Positions 14,901 through 26,380 of a stretch of 64,000 nt of DNA are shown here, piece by piece. Under the pieces are notes generated by a model. The model saw only the letters and a program-made list of their open reading frames with translations. It had not been told where the DNA came from and searched no databases. The position numbers and the translations under genes are program-made. The DNA comes from Brachionus manjavacas (taxonomy: Eukaryota > Rotifera > Eurotatoria > Ploima > Brachionidae). Positions within the stretch are counted from its first letter, which is position 1. The number at the start of each line of letters is the position of its first letter. The DNA is taken from positions 5,704,001 to 5,768,000 of the forward strand of contig JAHQIY010000003.1 in the NCBI GenBank assembly GCA_019054805.1. Direction: 5' to 3'.

Positions 14901-17536
14901 TTGTTTTTTAGATGTTTTTTTTTAAGTTTTTTATAATGCCCAAGAGGCTGAAATTAAAAATAAAATGATTTATCAGAATTTTTAAAAAAGAAATTTTTTT
15001 AATATTTTCGGACCCACAAATTTTAATGTGTACAGGATTGATCAATAAAAGACTAATTTTTATTTAATTTGTGTACCATTCCCAATGTAAGAATGCTCGC
15101 TTAGTTTGAAAATTCAAATCAATTAAAGTAATTGGAAAAATTTTGAGAATTATTTGAAAATCCCTCTAGTGTCCTTGTTAAATTCTATTATTTATCTAAA
15201 TTTTTTTTTAAATTTTTTTTCAAAGCCAAATCCCAAGGTTTTTTTTTTGAAAAATTTCTCCAAAAAAGACTCTTAATAAAAAATTGGTAATTTCTAATTT
15301 CTAAACAATAAATCTTTAAAATTAATATTGTTCGAATATAAATATACTAAGAACAAATTAATCTTTAATCTAAGATCCCAGCTTTTGATAAGTTTAAACT
15401 TGATTTTAAAATTAATCAATCTGAAATACATGAAAATTTTTTGTTGAATTTAAGTTAATTCTTGCATTGGAATTTATCTTAAAAAAAACAATTTAAAATT
15501 GAAATTATTTTTTTTTTTAAATAAACCTGAAAATTTTTTCTTAAATTGTAACAGTGAAAATTTAATATTTATGTTAGATATTTAAATTTCTCTTTTGTTT
15601 TATAATTCAATATTTCTTAATTTTAAATAAATTTTAAATAATTAATTTGAATTTAAATTCTTAAATTCTTTTTTTTTTAATTTAAATCATTTATTAATGA
15701 CTGGCAAAAGAATTCTGAAAAAGTGTACACTTTTGTAAATATTTATTTATAAGTATCGAATTGTTTATCTATTTTAATTATTTTTCTTTTCGTTTAAATT
15801 TTCTTATTTTTTTAATAAAGCAGATTCAGAGCTTTTTAAAAATTTCAACTTAAATTCATAGTCATTAAAATTAATGTCTAAATCCGGGTTTGACTCAAAA
15901 CTTGTGACTTTTAAACAATTCTGAACAATATTTGTCAAAAATTTAAAAATCAAAATATCTCTTTTAAATATTCTAAATGTATTTATTTTTTTAATTTTAG
16001 ATTGTATTACTTTTACACTCAAACGTAAATAGTGATCATTTAATTTTTATCGTGCAATTAATCATATTGGACAAGACTTGACTAAGTTATCCGGCAGATG
16101 GCACTCACATTTTAATAAATCACACAAGCTGATAAAACGTACACATAGCATATCAGTGACACTCAATTGTATCACTTTAGATATTGACTTTATCTGGAAA
16201 ATAAACATTTAGAAGAAGATTAATCACTTTGTTTTCTTGATAAATTACTCCAAGAATGACCCAAAGGAGGCACGCTGGAATTTTTCAAATTTTCAATATT
16301 GTTAATTTTATTATATCCGGAAAACCGTGAGTAATTATCAAGAGTCCAGTTAGCAGTAATTTTGTTTGCATGTTATTTAGTGCTAAAGAATTTGATATTT
16401 AATATTTACTCTGGGGGGAATTTCTAAGTGCATAAAAATCTTAGAATGTAATTGCATTAGCAGAATTAGATTTATGATAAAAATCATCAAATACTCAAGA
16501 ATGTTTCCTTCTTTTTGTTGTTAAAATGTTCTTGAATTTCAGCAAAACGAATGATTAATGGCCTTCAAATGTTCTGATTGCTAATGAAATATGACCACGG
16601 CTTTGTGATAAGACCATTCTTAAATTTAACTTAAAAAAAATTGATTTTTAATCAATAATTTTTCATCGAACTAGCAAACTTTTCAGATAAGTTCAAAGAA
16701 ATTTGGCTCAAAATCCTGTTGATTTGTCCACATCTTCGGACGTCCAACTGGGCATTAATTCAAGACAATAAAACAAGTGCTTTCTTTCGACGCATTTACG
16801 CCACATTCGAGCTTGCGGTATTTTTCAGATTGTATCAATCCTTCCATTTGTTCTCATTCATTTCCTAATCAACCAACTGCTGCGAACCAAAATGACCATA
16901 AGTAATTTTACACACAACCAATGTCCGAATCAATATTGTTATCAATTTTCAAATCAAAAGCCCAGTATATGTTTTAAGTCAAGACAAATTAGCGTACTAA
17001 TCTACATACATGAGAAAAACATTTACGTAAATCCTAGGGGTTTCATAGTCTAAATTTGAAAGAGTTCAGAAATAGTTAAATCTTGAGATAAAGTGACCAA
17101 AAGCCAAAAATTTACGACCTAAGATAAGATTTTATTAGTTTTATTTACTCTATTGAGTTTCCAAGTGTACGAAGAACTGTTCCAGCTGTTCGCAAAGGTA
17201 TTTGCTTCAACGCTGAGAGTTTGCTTCAAGTTTATTTACACTCTTCAAGCGTCCAGGATCGAAACGCACGTGGGCCTTCAACTTAATAAACGGACGCAAT
17301 TAAGCTCACAATGTTTGCTCTGCGCAAATAAGTGCCTCATTCTATTTGTTCAATGTAAACAAGCTAAATACTCAACAGAACAGTTTCACCTTGAAAATTG
17401 ATAGATAAATAAACGTTTGAGAATATATAAACAGGCCATTTGAAAAACAGAACTTGTTGTCAATTATTTAGATTTAAATTAGGTCGACTTATATGGCCAA
17501 ATAATGTAGTTAGTTAAAATAAAGTATTTGTGCTTT

Positions 17537-17558
17537 TTGTTGTTGTTGTTGTTGTTGT
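17537..17558. repeat. (TTG)n microsatellite
   Basis: About seven TTG trinucleotide units in tandem. It lies just downstream of a less AT-rich 250-bp stretch that I could not assign to a gene. Confidence 0.9.
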
Positions 17559-20500
17559 ATTGAATGCCCACAAGTTTAGAAGCCAAATGAAGCCATAGTT
17601 TAATTATTTTTTTGTTTTTTAAGCAAGCCATATTCTGCAGTATTTAGAAAACTTAATTAGACAAAATTTTGAGAGTAAATATTTGCTCATTTTTGAATGG
17701 GAAATTTTTAACTTTTTGCCACAATAAAATAAATGTCTATTTGGTGTTATTTTTTTTAAATTTAAAAATGATCGGAAAATAAAATTGAAATCAGAATTGA
17801 CAGTTAAAAACTCATTAAGGTAACGATCGGATTCGGTACATTAGGATTTGATTTTAATCTCTCAGAACAAAATTCGATTTTAAAATCTTTTTACGCTTGA
17901 CTTGTTTTAAATATTCTTTTAACAATTTACTTAGCTAGAGTGTCTTTTGGTTGAATACACGTTCTATTATTTATCAATATTTTGTTTTCAAATTAAATTT
18001 ATTAAGCTATAAAATAAAATTTTATTTTATCTAGAAATGTCATCGAAAATAATTAATTAATTTTTAGAATTTTACCCAAAGTAAAAACATTTATTTGTTT
18101 AATTTAATTGTTTTTGGGAAAAAAAATTTCAAAAAGTTTATCTTGTCATCATGAAGGTGTCGACATTTTTTTTGTCTTTAAATTTATGTGGTTAGGTTTT
18201 GTGGCCGTTATTAAAAAATTTTGAACTTGCTATTTTTTTTAGAATCTAAAGTGACCACTTTAAAATTGAGATGCATAAAGTATCAAAATATACATGAATC
18301 AGTGACTACTCTAAGAAGTTAAAAACTCAAGACTAAACAGTTTAATGACCTTTAAAATTAAGCTGAGAAAATGATTTTAAAAAACTTAAATGATGCATGA
18401 AAACAAAAAGGTTTTGAGTTAGCGCTTAAGGTATTTTTGTATGCAGTATTAGCGGTGAAGAAGAAGAGGTGTCATTTCATTCCCATACAGACACGATTAA
18501 ACCGGAACAAGTAAACGTAATAAATTATATATTGTATTTTTTATTTGAAATTAAAAACTCATTAGGGTTTGATTAGAGAATAGAATGCGGCAAATTTAAA
18601 ATGACATTTTTAAAAATCAATAAAAATGTTCGATTAAATTCGGCGTTCTTGAACCGGTTAACAAAGGTAACGTTTTAGGACAAATCGAACACATTGTAAA
18701 ATGCCTGCTGTTTCTGAAGGGAGTATAAAGCCAAAATTCAATCAATCATTTGTCATTGTTAAACATGTAAAATTGAGCCCGGTGTTTTGTTTTGCCGATT
18801 TCTTAATTGAATTAAGCCTCGATACTTATCTCGAAAGAGATAATTAAAAACTTTAAATTATATTTATTTAAATATATCAATCATCGTTGTTTGGTTTGCA
18901 GCTTTTCAAATGGATCGATTTTAAGATTGAAATATTCCGATAAATCTTACTAATGGATTTGAGTATTAATATTGCTCGTAAACGCGGCCTAAAACAACCT
19001 AAATGCAATACTAATGTTTTTAATTACTCGGTATTCTTTTTTTTGTTATATTGAGTCTTAATTGACTTTTGACTCAAAGATATAAAGAATATTTTCTTAT
19101 ATTTAAACTAAATCATTTTTATTGATACTTGTTTTTCAACTATGTCAAGTGCGCTCACTCATTTTGTTGCTTTGCTTTTTCTGCTGAGGGTCTCTGTTAA
19201 TATTTTGCTTCCGAACAGTTAACAACATGTAATTTAGAATAATAAAATAACGTTAACTCGCAACTTTTAATATCATAAAAAATTAAACAAGCTCTTCTCA
19301 CAGACAAGTTATTTTATATTTTATTTATTTTAAAATATCAAACTATTTTTATTAGTGTTTATGATAAAATAAATTTTTATTACAGGAAGCTTAAATTGTA
19401 AAAAATATTGAAACATTTTTTCTTTAGTATTTATGTTATATTTTAGAATTGGATTAAAAAGAATTTAAAAATTAAAATTTGGAATATTTAAAAATTGTTC
19501 CTAATGGTAAAATTTTTAAAAATTTTTTTTAGAAAGGATAACTCTCCAGAGCTAAGTCTAATTTTTAGTCCTCATTTGATTTAAAAAGAGAAAAAAAAAT
19601 GCTTTTGTGTAATCAAGGAAATTAAAAATAAATTTAAAATATTAAAGTACATTACTATAATTTTAAAATTATAGAGCAAATTAGTACTTAATAAAAATTA
19701 TTTTTTTTTGGTTTTTTGTGCCTTTCATAAACGCTGTGGAAATTACTTTTATTTAGTTTAAAATTTATTTTCTATCTTAAAAAAATAAAATAGTTTTATT
19801 TGATTAATTTCTAAAAATATCAAGCTTGTAACTTGTTTATTTATTTAATAATTAACTTAAAACAGTTTATAAAAATAAAATAATTTTAACTTATAAAAGC
19901 CTATTTAATATCTTCAAGTTTTTAAAGAATTATTAGAACCTTTATTTTACCTTTTTTAATCAACACTAAGTTTTTTCTTAAAAAGAGTAATAAATTAATA
20001 CAGATTTCAAAATAAATAAATTTTAACCTTTTGTGTAATTTTTTTTAGAATAAAAATATTTGAACAAAATTTACAAAAAGAATGACAATTTTTTATTCAG
20101 CATTTGCACAACCCTAAAGGTTATTTCATTTATTTGTTTTTCTTTATTGAGCTAAATCACCTTGATTTTTTATTTTCATCATTAAGTGTTGAACCAGATT
20201 TTATTTTAGATTACAACCGAATAAAATAACAAAAATTGCAACAAAAATTAAAATTTTATTTTTTTTTGTTATATTTTTTAATAGTTAATTTTTTAATGGT
20301 TAGGACTTTATAACATAAATTTTTTAATTTTTTTTTCGATCGAGTTCCTTCCTTTCAGTCCCGACTCGTCCTTGTTCTTTTATTTAATTTTAAAATATTT
20401 AAAATTTAAAAAGTGTTTGAACTTTGAACGAAATAAAAAAATGAAAAGTAAAATTTTATAATAAAGTCGCCTATCTAATTTTAGTAAGGGTCCATATAGG

Positions 20501-20744
20501 GGAAAATATTTCTATAAAATTGAATTTAGAAAGGTATTGTCAGGATAAAGTGTTTTGTTTTAAAGAAACGACCAAAAATTTTACATTTATCTATGTTTTT
20601 TATGTTTTTTTTTTTATTTTTTTTTTTACTTTTACTCGAAACACATTTAAACAATTTTTGATTCTTTTTAATAATCGTTAGGCTAAAAAGAAGGACTTTG
20701 TTCCATTCTGAGTAGCCTTAGGGTTTCCCTCAATTACATAAAAT

Positions 20745-20760
20745 ATAATAATAATAATAA
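20745..20760. repeat. (ATA)n microsatellite
   Basis: Five or six ATA units in tandem, at the end of a stretch (20,680-20,745) that resembles a sequence at 9,590-9,650. Confidence 0.85.
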
Positions 20761-21349
20761 AGAAACGACCATTCGAATGTGTTAAGAATTAGTCAGATGC
20801 AGCTGATTTAATGATCAGAACAATCTTAGTATATTTTTATTCTAAAGTAGAATTTTTTATTACATAACTTTTTAATTTTTAATGTTGAAATAACTTTTTT
20901 TAATAGTTTATTCAATAAATTTTTTAATGGCTTTGAGTAATTAAACTTCTTTCGCCATTGACAGAAATTTTTTTAAATAGAGTTAGAGTTTAAATAATTT
21001 CAAAAAGAACAAATGACAAATAAATTTCAAAAAAGTTACAAGCTTTGAACTGTCCACTGCTGAAAAAATTTGAGACAAGTGACAAGAGAGTTTTAAAGCC
21101 CGGTATTCTTTAGCTTTCAACATCAACGAATTCTTTTTGAAATGCCTTTTATCAAAGTATTTTGTGACTGGAACAATTATTTAAGAATCTATTAACAGTT
21201 TTTCTAGCCTTGTTGGAATAGCAGAGGTTATACATGTTTGAATATTTGATAATTCAGGAAAAAAAGAAGAAATTGTTTGATAACAATTACACAATGGAGT
21301 TGGATATTCGATAATGATAAAAATTAGGAAATAACGCAAAAATTCTATT

Positions 21350-21405
21350 ATTATTATTTATTTATTTATTTGTTTGCTGTCCCGGGCTAGGGCTCCTTCT
21401 GAATA
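21350..21405 (-). mobile_element. LINE 3' end, copy 1 of 3
   Basis: On the minus strand this reads as a short conserved tail (Ser-Glu-Gly-Ala-Leu-Ala-Arg, a few residues, then Lys-Gln-Ile-Asn-Lys), a stop, and a tandem AAAT tract. A short coding remnant followed directly by a simple-repeat 3' tail is typical of severely 5'-truncated CR1/L2-type LINEs. Two more copies of the same tail follow at 21,748 and 21,953 in the same orientation. The LINE assignment is inferred from the tail; no reverse-transcriptase domain is present here. Confidence 0.5.
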
Positions 21406-21747
21406 AATATAAAAAAATTAAAATCCAAATAAAAATTAAAATTAGAGTTAATGAAATAAGATAAAAAAAATTAACAATTATTTAATCATTATTTATTTAA
21501 TTAAAGTTTAAGTCCCATGGAAAAATTGAAATAATAAAGAAAAAAATGGACAGCTAAATATCCATTTTACAATTAAGTAAAAAATTCAGTTTGTTATTTA
21601 CAAAAAAATGATTAAGATTATTCAATATACAATATTCTATTAAATAAAAATAGTAATTTATCGAGTCAGTTAGTCCAGAGTTGCTACATTCGAGGCACCA
21701 TTCAATCAAAAGAATACTGATTGCTAAATCATTTATCAGTATTCTTT

Positions 21748-21802
21748 TTATTTTATTTATTTATTTGTTTTCTGTACCGAGCAAGAGCTCCTTCAGAATA
21801 AG
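21748..21802 (-). mobile_element. LINE 3' end, copy 2 of 3
   Basis: On the minus strand this has the same S-E-G-A-L-A-R coding tail, here followed by Tyr-Arg and K-Q-I-N-K, a stop and AAAT repeats. The roughly 80 bp beyond the tail, rich in AAAATAAAA, also resemble the flank of copy 1, so the shared unit is longer than the tail alone. Confidence 0.5.
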
Positions 21803-21952
21803 TTAAAAATAAAATAAAAAAATAAAATAAAAATAAAATTTAAGTTAATAAAATTAGATAAAAAAAAAAGAGAATCAAAATAGAGTAAATAAGCTAAAAA
21901 AATGAAAGTTGAAAAGATATAAATTGGAAAAGATTTTATTTATTATTTATTA

Positions 21953-22013
21953 TTATTTTGATATTATTTATTTATTTGTATATCTGTACCGAGCTAGAGC
22001 TCCTTCAGATTAA
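21953..22013 (-). mobile_element. LINE 3' end, copy 3 of 3
   Basis: This is the third minus-strand copy of the S-E-G-A-L-A-R tail with an AAAT-rich 3' tract. It is slightly more diverged, with Tyr-Thr-Asn-Lys before the stop. It lies about 200 bp from copy 2, in the same orientation. Confidence 0.45.
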
Positions 22014-22019
22014 GAAAAA

Positions 22020-23719
22020 AAAAAATTAAAATAAAGTTAAATAAAATAAAATTAAAATAAAAAGTAAGAAAAAAATAAAGTTAAAATAATATAACTTAAA
22101 AAGTAGATAAATATTAAGATATCAGTAATCATTAAATAAAAATAAGGATAAACTGTCAATTCATTCGATAATTGAACATTTCAAATTAATTGTTTAAAAT
22201 TAAACAATCCTAGCAGCAATTAAGTTTATTTGTTTTCATGGACAATTAAACAAAATGTAAAAAACTAAATGGTGAGGACAAATGGTCCAATGTTTATGAA
22301 ACAACTAAGGTAATTACTGGCCATAGATTACACAACTAACGTTGAGATAATTATCTGTCCAAGCTATAAAATAAGTTAGCACAACCTAATCCTACTGTGA
22401 ATTGTAACGATCATGACAAGAATGGACATGGGGACTGTTTGATTAACAATCAACACCCCTTGTTTGTTCAAGAACGTAATCGTAAAACACTAATTACATG
22501 ATTACATAAGCTAAGACGTAATCAAATTGTAATTAAACATATCAAATTAGTTTTCAAGCACTGGTGTTAACTTATAAAACATTTTATTGTCCAATTTCGA
22601 TTAGTCTGTTCGATTATTTAAACAGTAGTCGAGACTGGAGACTAGTTATGTGATATTTAGCAAGGAATATGCCGTCAAAGGTAAATTAAATTATGTTTGT
22701 CAGGAAGTCTGATTGATTCAAACATAGCCAAAGCATGTTTTTTAGCTGCGTTAAATTCAAGTCCAGACACACATTTTAGCGTGTAGATAACGGATCCAAC
22801 TATAGAATACAAAAAATAATCAATGAATAAAAGAGGCCGAAAAAGTCCTAAGTGTTTGGCGTGTGTATAAATATACGCATCGGATTAGTCAATGCAGATA
22901 GCTTTGGAGATAATTTAGACAAGATAATTGATAGTTTAGTCAAAAGTTGAAAAGCAGCCTTGTCGATTTAGATTTAAAGATATGAATTTTATCAGGCAAA
23001 ACAAAAAAAGAAAAGAAAAGAGCTCAAGTCAAGCTGAACAATTCGTTACAACTTTGACTAATATTTGCTTTTAATTTAAATGCTAAATCAAACAGGGCTG
23101 TGGCTAAGCTAAGTTATTGAGTAAATATTATTCTTGTCCTATTAACTCTTAAGTCTAACGATATGCATTCTACCTTGATCTGGTCTGTTTGCTTTCACAT
23201 TATTTAAGCTATTTGTTCTTTCCCATTTTGCTAACTAAATATAACAACAGCAATTCCCAATTTAACTACTTCATTTTAGCTCGAACAATTCAAAGTTCAT
23301 TTCAGTTCCATTTTTTTTTGTTACCTCAATGCAATCAGCAAATATGACACCGACAATTTTTAATTAACCAAATAAAATTTAAATTTTAAATTTAATTCAA
23401 ATATAGCTAGATTAAATTAAAAAAATGGAAAAAACAAAAAAAAACAAGATATTCTAATTGTTCATTTATTTTAGGGTCACGTGACCAAAATTTTTACGAA
23501 AAAAATTTTTTTTGTTGTTGAAATTTTATAAGAATTTAAAATAAAAAAAAATGAAAAAGAAAACATTATTTATAATTTTTACGAAAATTTTATCCTCTTA
23601 AATTTTATTTATTTAAATTCTATTTTTTAAATTTTAGATTAAAATTATTTAATGTCATTTTAAAAGAGTAATAATAATACTAGGAACAATAATTTATAGC
23701 ATTGTGCAATAAATCAAAA
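22020..23719 (+). promoter_or_regulatory. Upstream region of the lectin-receptor gene
   Basis: This stretch before the 23,720 gene is less AT-rich between about 22,250 and 23,300 and plausibly holds its promoter and 5' leader. A good splice acceptor (TTTATAG at 23,693-23,699) lies 20 bases before the start codon. A candidate donor (CAAAG followed by GTAAAT) lies near 22,680. A 5' untranslated exon, or trans-splicing of a leader, is therefore possible. No TATA box or named factor site is claimed. Confidence 0.25.
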
Positions 23720-25978
23720 ATGCTGATTGCAGTAGTTTTACTAGTCTGTGTGACATTGTCGTCTCAGTCCGACTGGATGTACAAATTCTCGCCCACCAAA
23801 CACATCAGCTCGCAATTGTCCATAGAGTGTGAAGTGAGCGACCAGATTTGGATAGGCTGGGCGCACTACGGCACACGCAACACGTCCAGTGACGTCCGAT
23901 TGCCGGACGAGTCCGACTGCTGGATGAACTTTACGGAAAAAATAGCCGAACAGTGCAACGGATGGTCCGAGTGCGAGCTGTCATCACAGCCGACCTACAT
24001 TCACAAATGTGCCAAAATATCCGACTATCTGTACGTCACCTACAAATGCATAAAACAACTGAACACCTTTGACATTTGCCAACACTCGCACAAAACATTC
24101 ACCGATTCAAGCGAGCAGTTCTTCATCAAATCGTCCCAGTTTCCGGACGAGTACGCGCCAAACCTTGACTGCTCGTGTTCAATAAGCTCATCGTCTCATC
24201 TAAACCTCAAATACGACATTCTATGGTTTTCTCTACAAGACAACGACTACTTGAAAATTCAGAATCAAAATTTAACCGGATGGATTAGTCCGACTCATGA
24301 AATCGGCCTTAGCACCAAGCAGAGTCAAGTTCGCTTCACAACCGACGACGCTCTGGCCTACAAAGGCTTCTGGCTGCGGATAGGCGCGCGCAAAACATGT
24401 CAACACGACTGGCAGCTAGTCGGCGACAGCTGCATCAAAGTGTTCACCGAGGAGCTCGACTGGCGCTCGGCCAACCTCAAATGCAGCCAAATGAACGGCA
24501 ACTTGCTCAAGCTGGACGACGTTGTGTCCGATTTGAAGCTAACCCAGTACATGAACTCGTTCTATCCCGAGATCAACTCGTACTGGATCGGCCTGCGCAA
24601 GTATGTCGATCATCACAATCAGGAAAAATGGATGTGGTCAAGCAATTCGACCATTTACAATGACATGTCGTGGTGGCCGTGGCGCAAATTGAGCCAGTAC
24701 GAGTACGCCATAAACAGCAATTGTGTTCACAAGCGAAAAAATGAAGACGGCTATTTTACTACATCGTGCGATTCCAGCACCAAAAATAGTTTCATTTGCC
24801 AGACCGGTTCTTATCCGGCTCCTGTTCAAGACTACTCAGTTGACATAGAGTGCGGAAAAACCTCGCATATTCGACCAGTGAATGCTAGACCGGGCAAAAA
24901 CAGCATTAAAAATGTCATTCTGCCAGTGCTTGTCAAGCCTTCGAGTCACGTGAATCTTGAATATGCCAAGAGCACGACCAGAGCAAGCACTGAGGCCAGG
25001 ACAAAAGCAGTGACGACTAGCACGTTGTTTAGAGCGATTGTGAACGACTTTGGCTCATCGTCAAGTGCTCAGCCTATTCTAGTGCGCCAAAGTGAAAAAT
25101 TGACGACTACTGTTGTTGCCGGAATTATATCCGGCATTGGCCTGGTCATCATAATCGTGAACCTTGCCATTTTGTTCGTGTGCAGACGCAATCTCAAGAA
25201 TATAATCAAAAACAGCAAGCAGTCGACTGGAGAGGAGATGATCCAGGACTACTTTGAAGCTTTTAATACACTGCACTCGAAGAGTTTGAGAGGAACTCTG
25301 GTACAGCCCAAGTCGGACAATGTGCTGACCATACCCAGTTTGAAACAAGAGGAGGCGACTCTGTTCTATCCAAGTCAATTTGGCCGCGATTTGGACATGA
25401 GACAGTCGGCGTTCAAGCCGTTTACCAAAGATCAAATTCAAGATGTGCAGAGATTGCTAAGCCAAAGTCAATATGACAAAATGAACCATCAGCTTGCCAT
25501 CAAGAACAGAATGATGCCAACGAATGAGTCGACTGGTCAATATGCGCACACTTATGAGAGTGTGGACACGTTGGAGTTGGGCAGACGGAATCCGGCCATG
25601 ATCGGCGTCAGAAACTACCGAGCTAATCAGGATGTTAATCTGTTGCAGTCGCCGCATTCAGCTGATCTGAGCGACAACACTAACAATTTGTCCACATCGA
25701 CTAATTTGTCATCTAGCTCGGCTGCCTCATCCACTCACCACTTTTTTAAGCCGCAAAATTTGACCCAGGCCCAGTTGGCCACTTTGATACAGAACTCAAA
25801 AAACTTAGTCACTTATCCGTGTGATAATATGCTTATTGGTGGTGAATGGAGTCCCGACAGTGCATACTACAGTTCAATACCCAACTACGCCACTTTCAAC
25901 AATCAAATAAATCCTAATCAGCATATTCAGTTTTTAGTCAATCCAAACGAAAATTTGACCACCACTCATCTAGTTTGA
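23720..25978 (+). CDS. SUEL/CUB/C-type lectin single-pass membrane protein
   Basis: Predicted type I cell-surface protein of 752 residues in a single exon. From the ATG at 23,720 it has a hydrophobic signal peptide (about residues 1-18). A galactose-binding SUEL-type lectin domain follows (about 25-112), with the Cys-rich pattern and a T-Y-K-C ending. A CUB-like domain comes next (about 117-222), then a long-form C-type lectin domain (about 224-362) with the W-I-G-L motif and paired cysteines. A Ser/Thr-rich stalk leads to one transmembrane helix (about 462-485) followed by basic residues. The 265-residue tail has several tyrosines but no clear ITIM. The C-type lectin domain lacks EPN/QPD and WND motifs, so calcium-dependent sugar binding looks unlikely. 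The role is probably adhesion or recognition (inference). Codons are more GC-rich than elsewhere in the window. An ATTAAA at 25,991 could serve as a poly(A) signal. Confidence 0.88.
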   Translation: MLIAVVLLVCVTLSSQSDWMYKFSPTKHISSQLSIECEVSDQIWIGWAHYGTRNTSSDVRLPDESDCWMNFTEKIAEQCNGWSECELSSQPTYIHKCAKISDYLYVTYKCIKQLNTFDICQHSHKTFTDSSEQFFIKSSQFPDEYAPNLDCSCSISSSSHLNLKYDILWFSLQDNDYLKIQNQNLTGWISPTHEIGLSTKQSQVRFTTDDALAYKGFWLRIGARKTCQHDWQLVGDSCIKVFTEELDWRSANLKCSQMNGNLLKLDDVVSDLKLTQYMNSFYPEINSYWIGLRKYVDHHNQEKWMWSSNSTIYNDMSWWPWRKLSQYEYAINSNCVHKRKNEDGYFTTSCDSSTKNSFICQTGSYPAPVQDYSVDIECGKTSHIRPVNARPGKNSIKNVILPVLVKPSSHVNLEYAKSTTRASTEARTKAVTTSTLFRAIVNDFGSSSSAQPILVRQSEKLTTTVVAGIISGIGLVIIIVNLAILFVCRRNLKNIIKNSKQSTGEEMIQDYFEAFNTLHSKSLRGTLVQPKSDNVLTIPSLKQEEATLFYPSQFGRDLDMRQSAFKPFTKDQIQDVQRLLSQSQYDKMNHQLAIKNRMMPTNESTGQYAHTYESVDTLELGRRNPAMIGVRNYRANQDVNLLQSPHSADLSDNTNNLSTSTNLSSSSAASSTHHFFKPQNLTQAQLATLIQNSKNLVTYPCDNMLIGGEWSPDSAYYSSIPNYATFNNQINPNQHIQFLVNPNENLTTTHLV

Positions 25979-26380
25979 GGCCTCAGTCCTATTAAACCGT
26001 TTATTGTATACTTTTTTGTATTTATATATTTTATTGTAAAAAAATATCGTTTTTCTCAGGGATTTTAACAAATATCAAGTTTTTAAAATTAATTTCTTCA
26101 AAATTAGTAATTGTTATATTTTTAATATTTAATAAATCATTTAAGTAATTTTTTTTTAATTTATTTTACCGCACAGCTGAAGTATTAAGTGAATCCACTT
26201 TAACACTGAACAAAATTCAGTTCAACTCCAAATGTGGCATCCTTTTACTTATTCATTAAAAAAAATTTACAAAGTTCACTCTATTCACTAAGTTGATTTT
26301 CGCACGACCATTGACTATTTTAAACATTTGAATTAAATCTCTTCTTGTTGTGCACCCTTACAAGTTCAGTAGTTCTTTAT

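Larger units (their letters stand above)
1..21345. other. Gene-poor AT-rich region
   Basis: I see no gene here that I can support. The sequence is dominated by A/T homopolymers, and short open frames occur at the frequency expected of such DNA. A few stretches are less AT-rich (about 16.6-17.4 kb and 18.4-18.8 kb) and could hold regulatory DNA or isolated exons, but I could not chain exons into a protein with conserved motifs. No tRNA or rRNA gene was recognised. It may be intergenic, or one or more long introns of a gene extending beyond the window. Confidence 0.5.

Noticed and set aside
17153-17401. 82-codon plus-strand frame in a less AT-rich stretch
   Set aside because: It starts with TTG, has no recognisable motif, and several Cys give no known spacing. 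It is more likely regulatory or old repeat DNA.
23702-23719. Six extra codons before the lectin-receptor start
   Set aside because: That extension begins with TTG. The ATG at 23,720 leads directly into a signal peptide.
24397-25657. Several open frames overlapping the lectin-receptor gene on both strands
   Set aside because: They are shadows of its comparatively GC-rich coding sequence and have no independent evidence.
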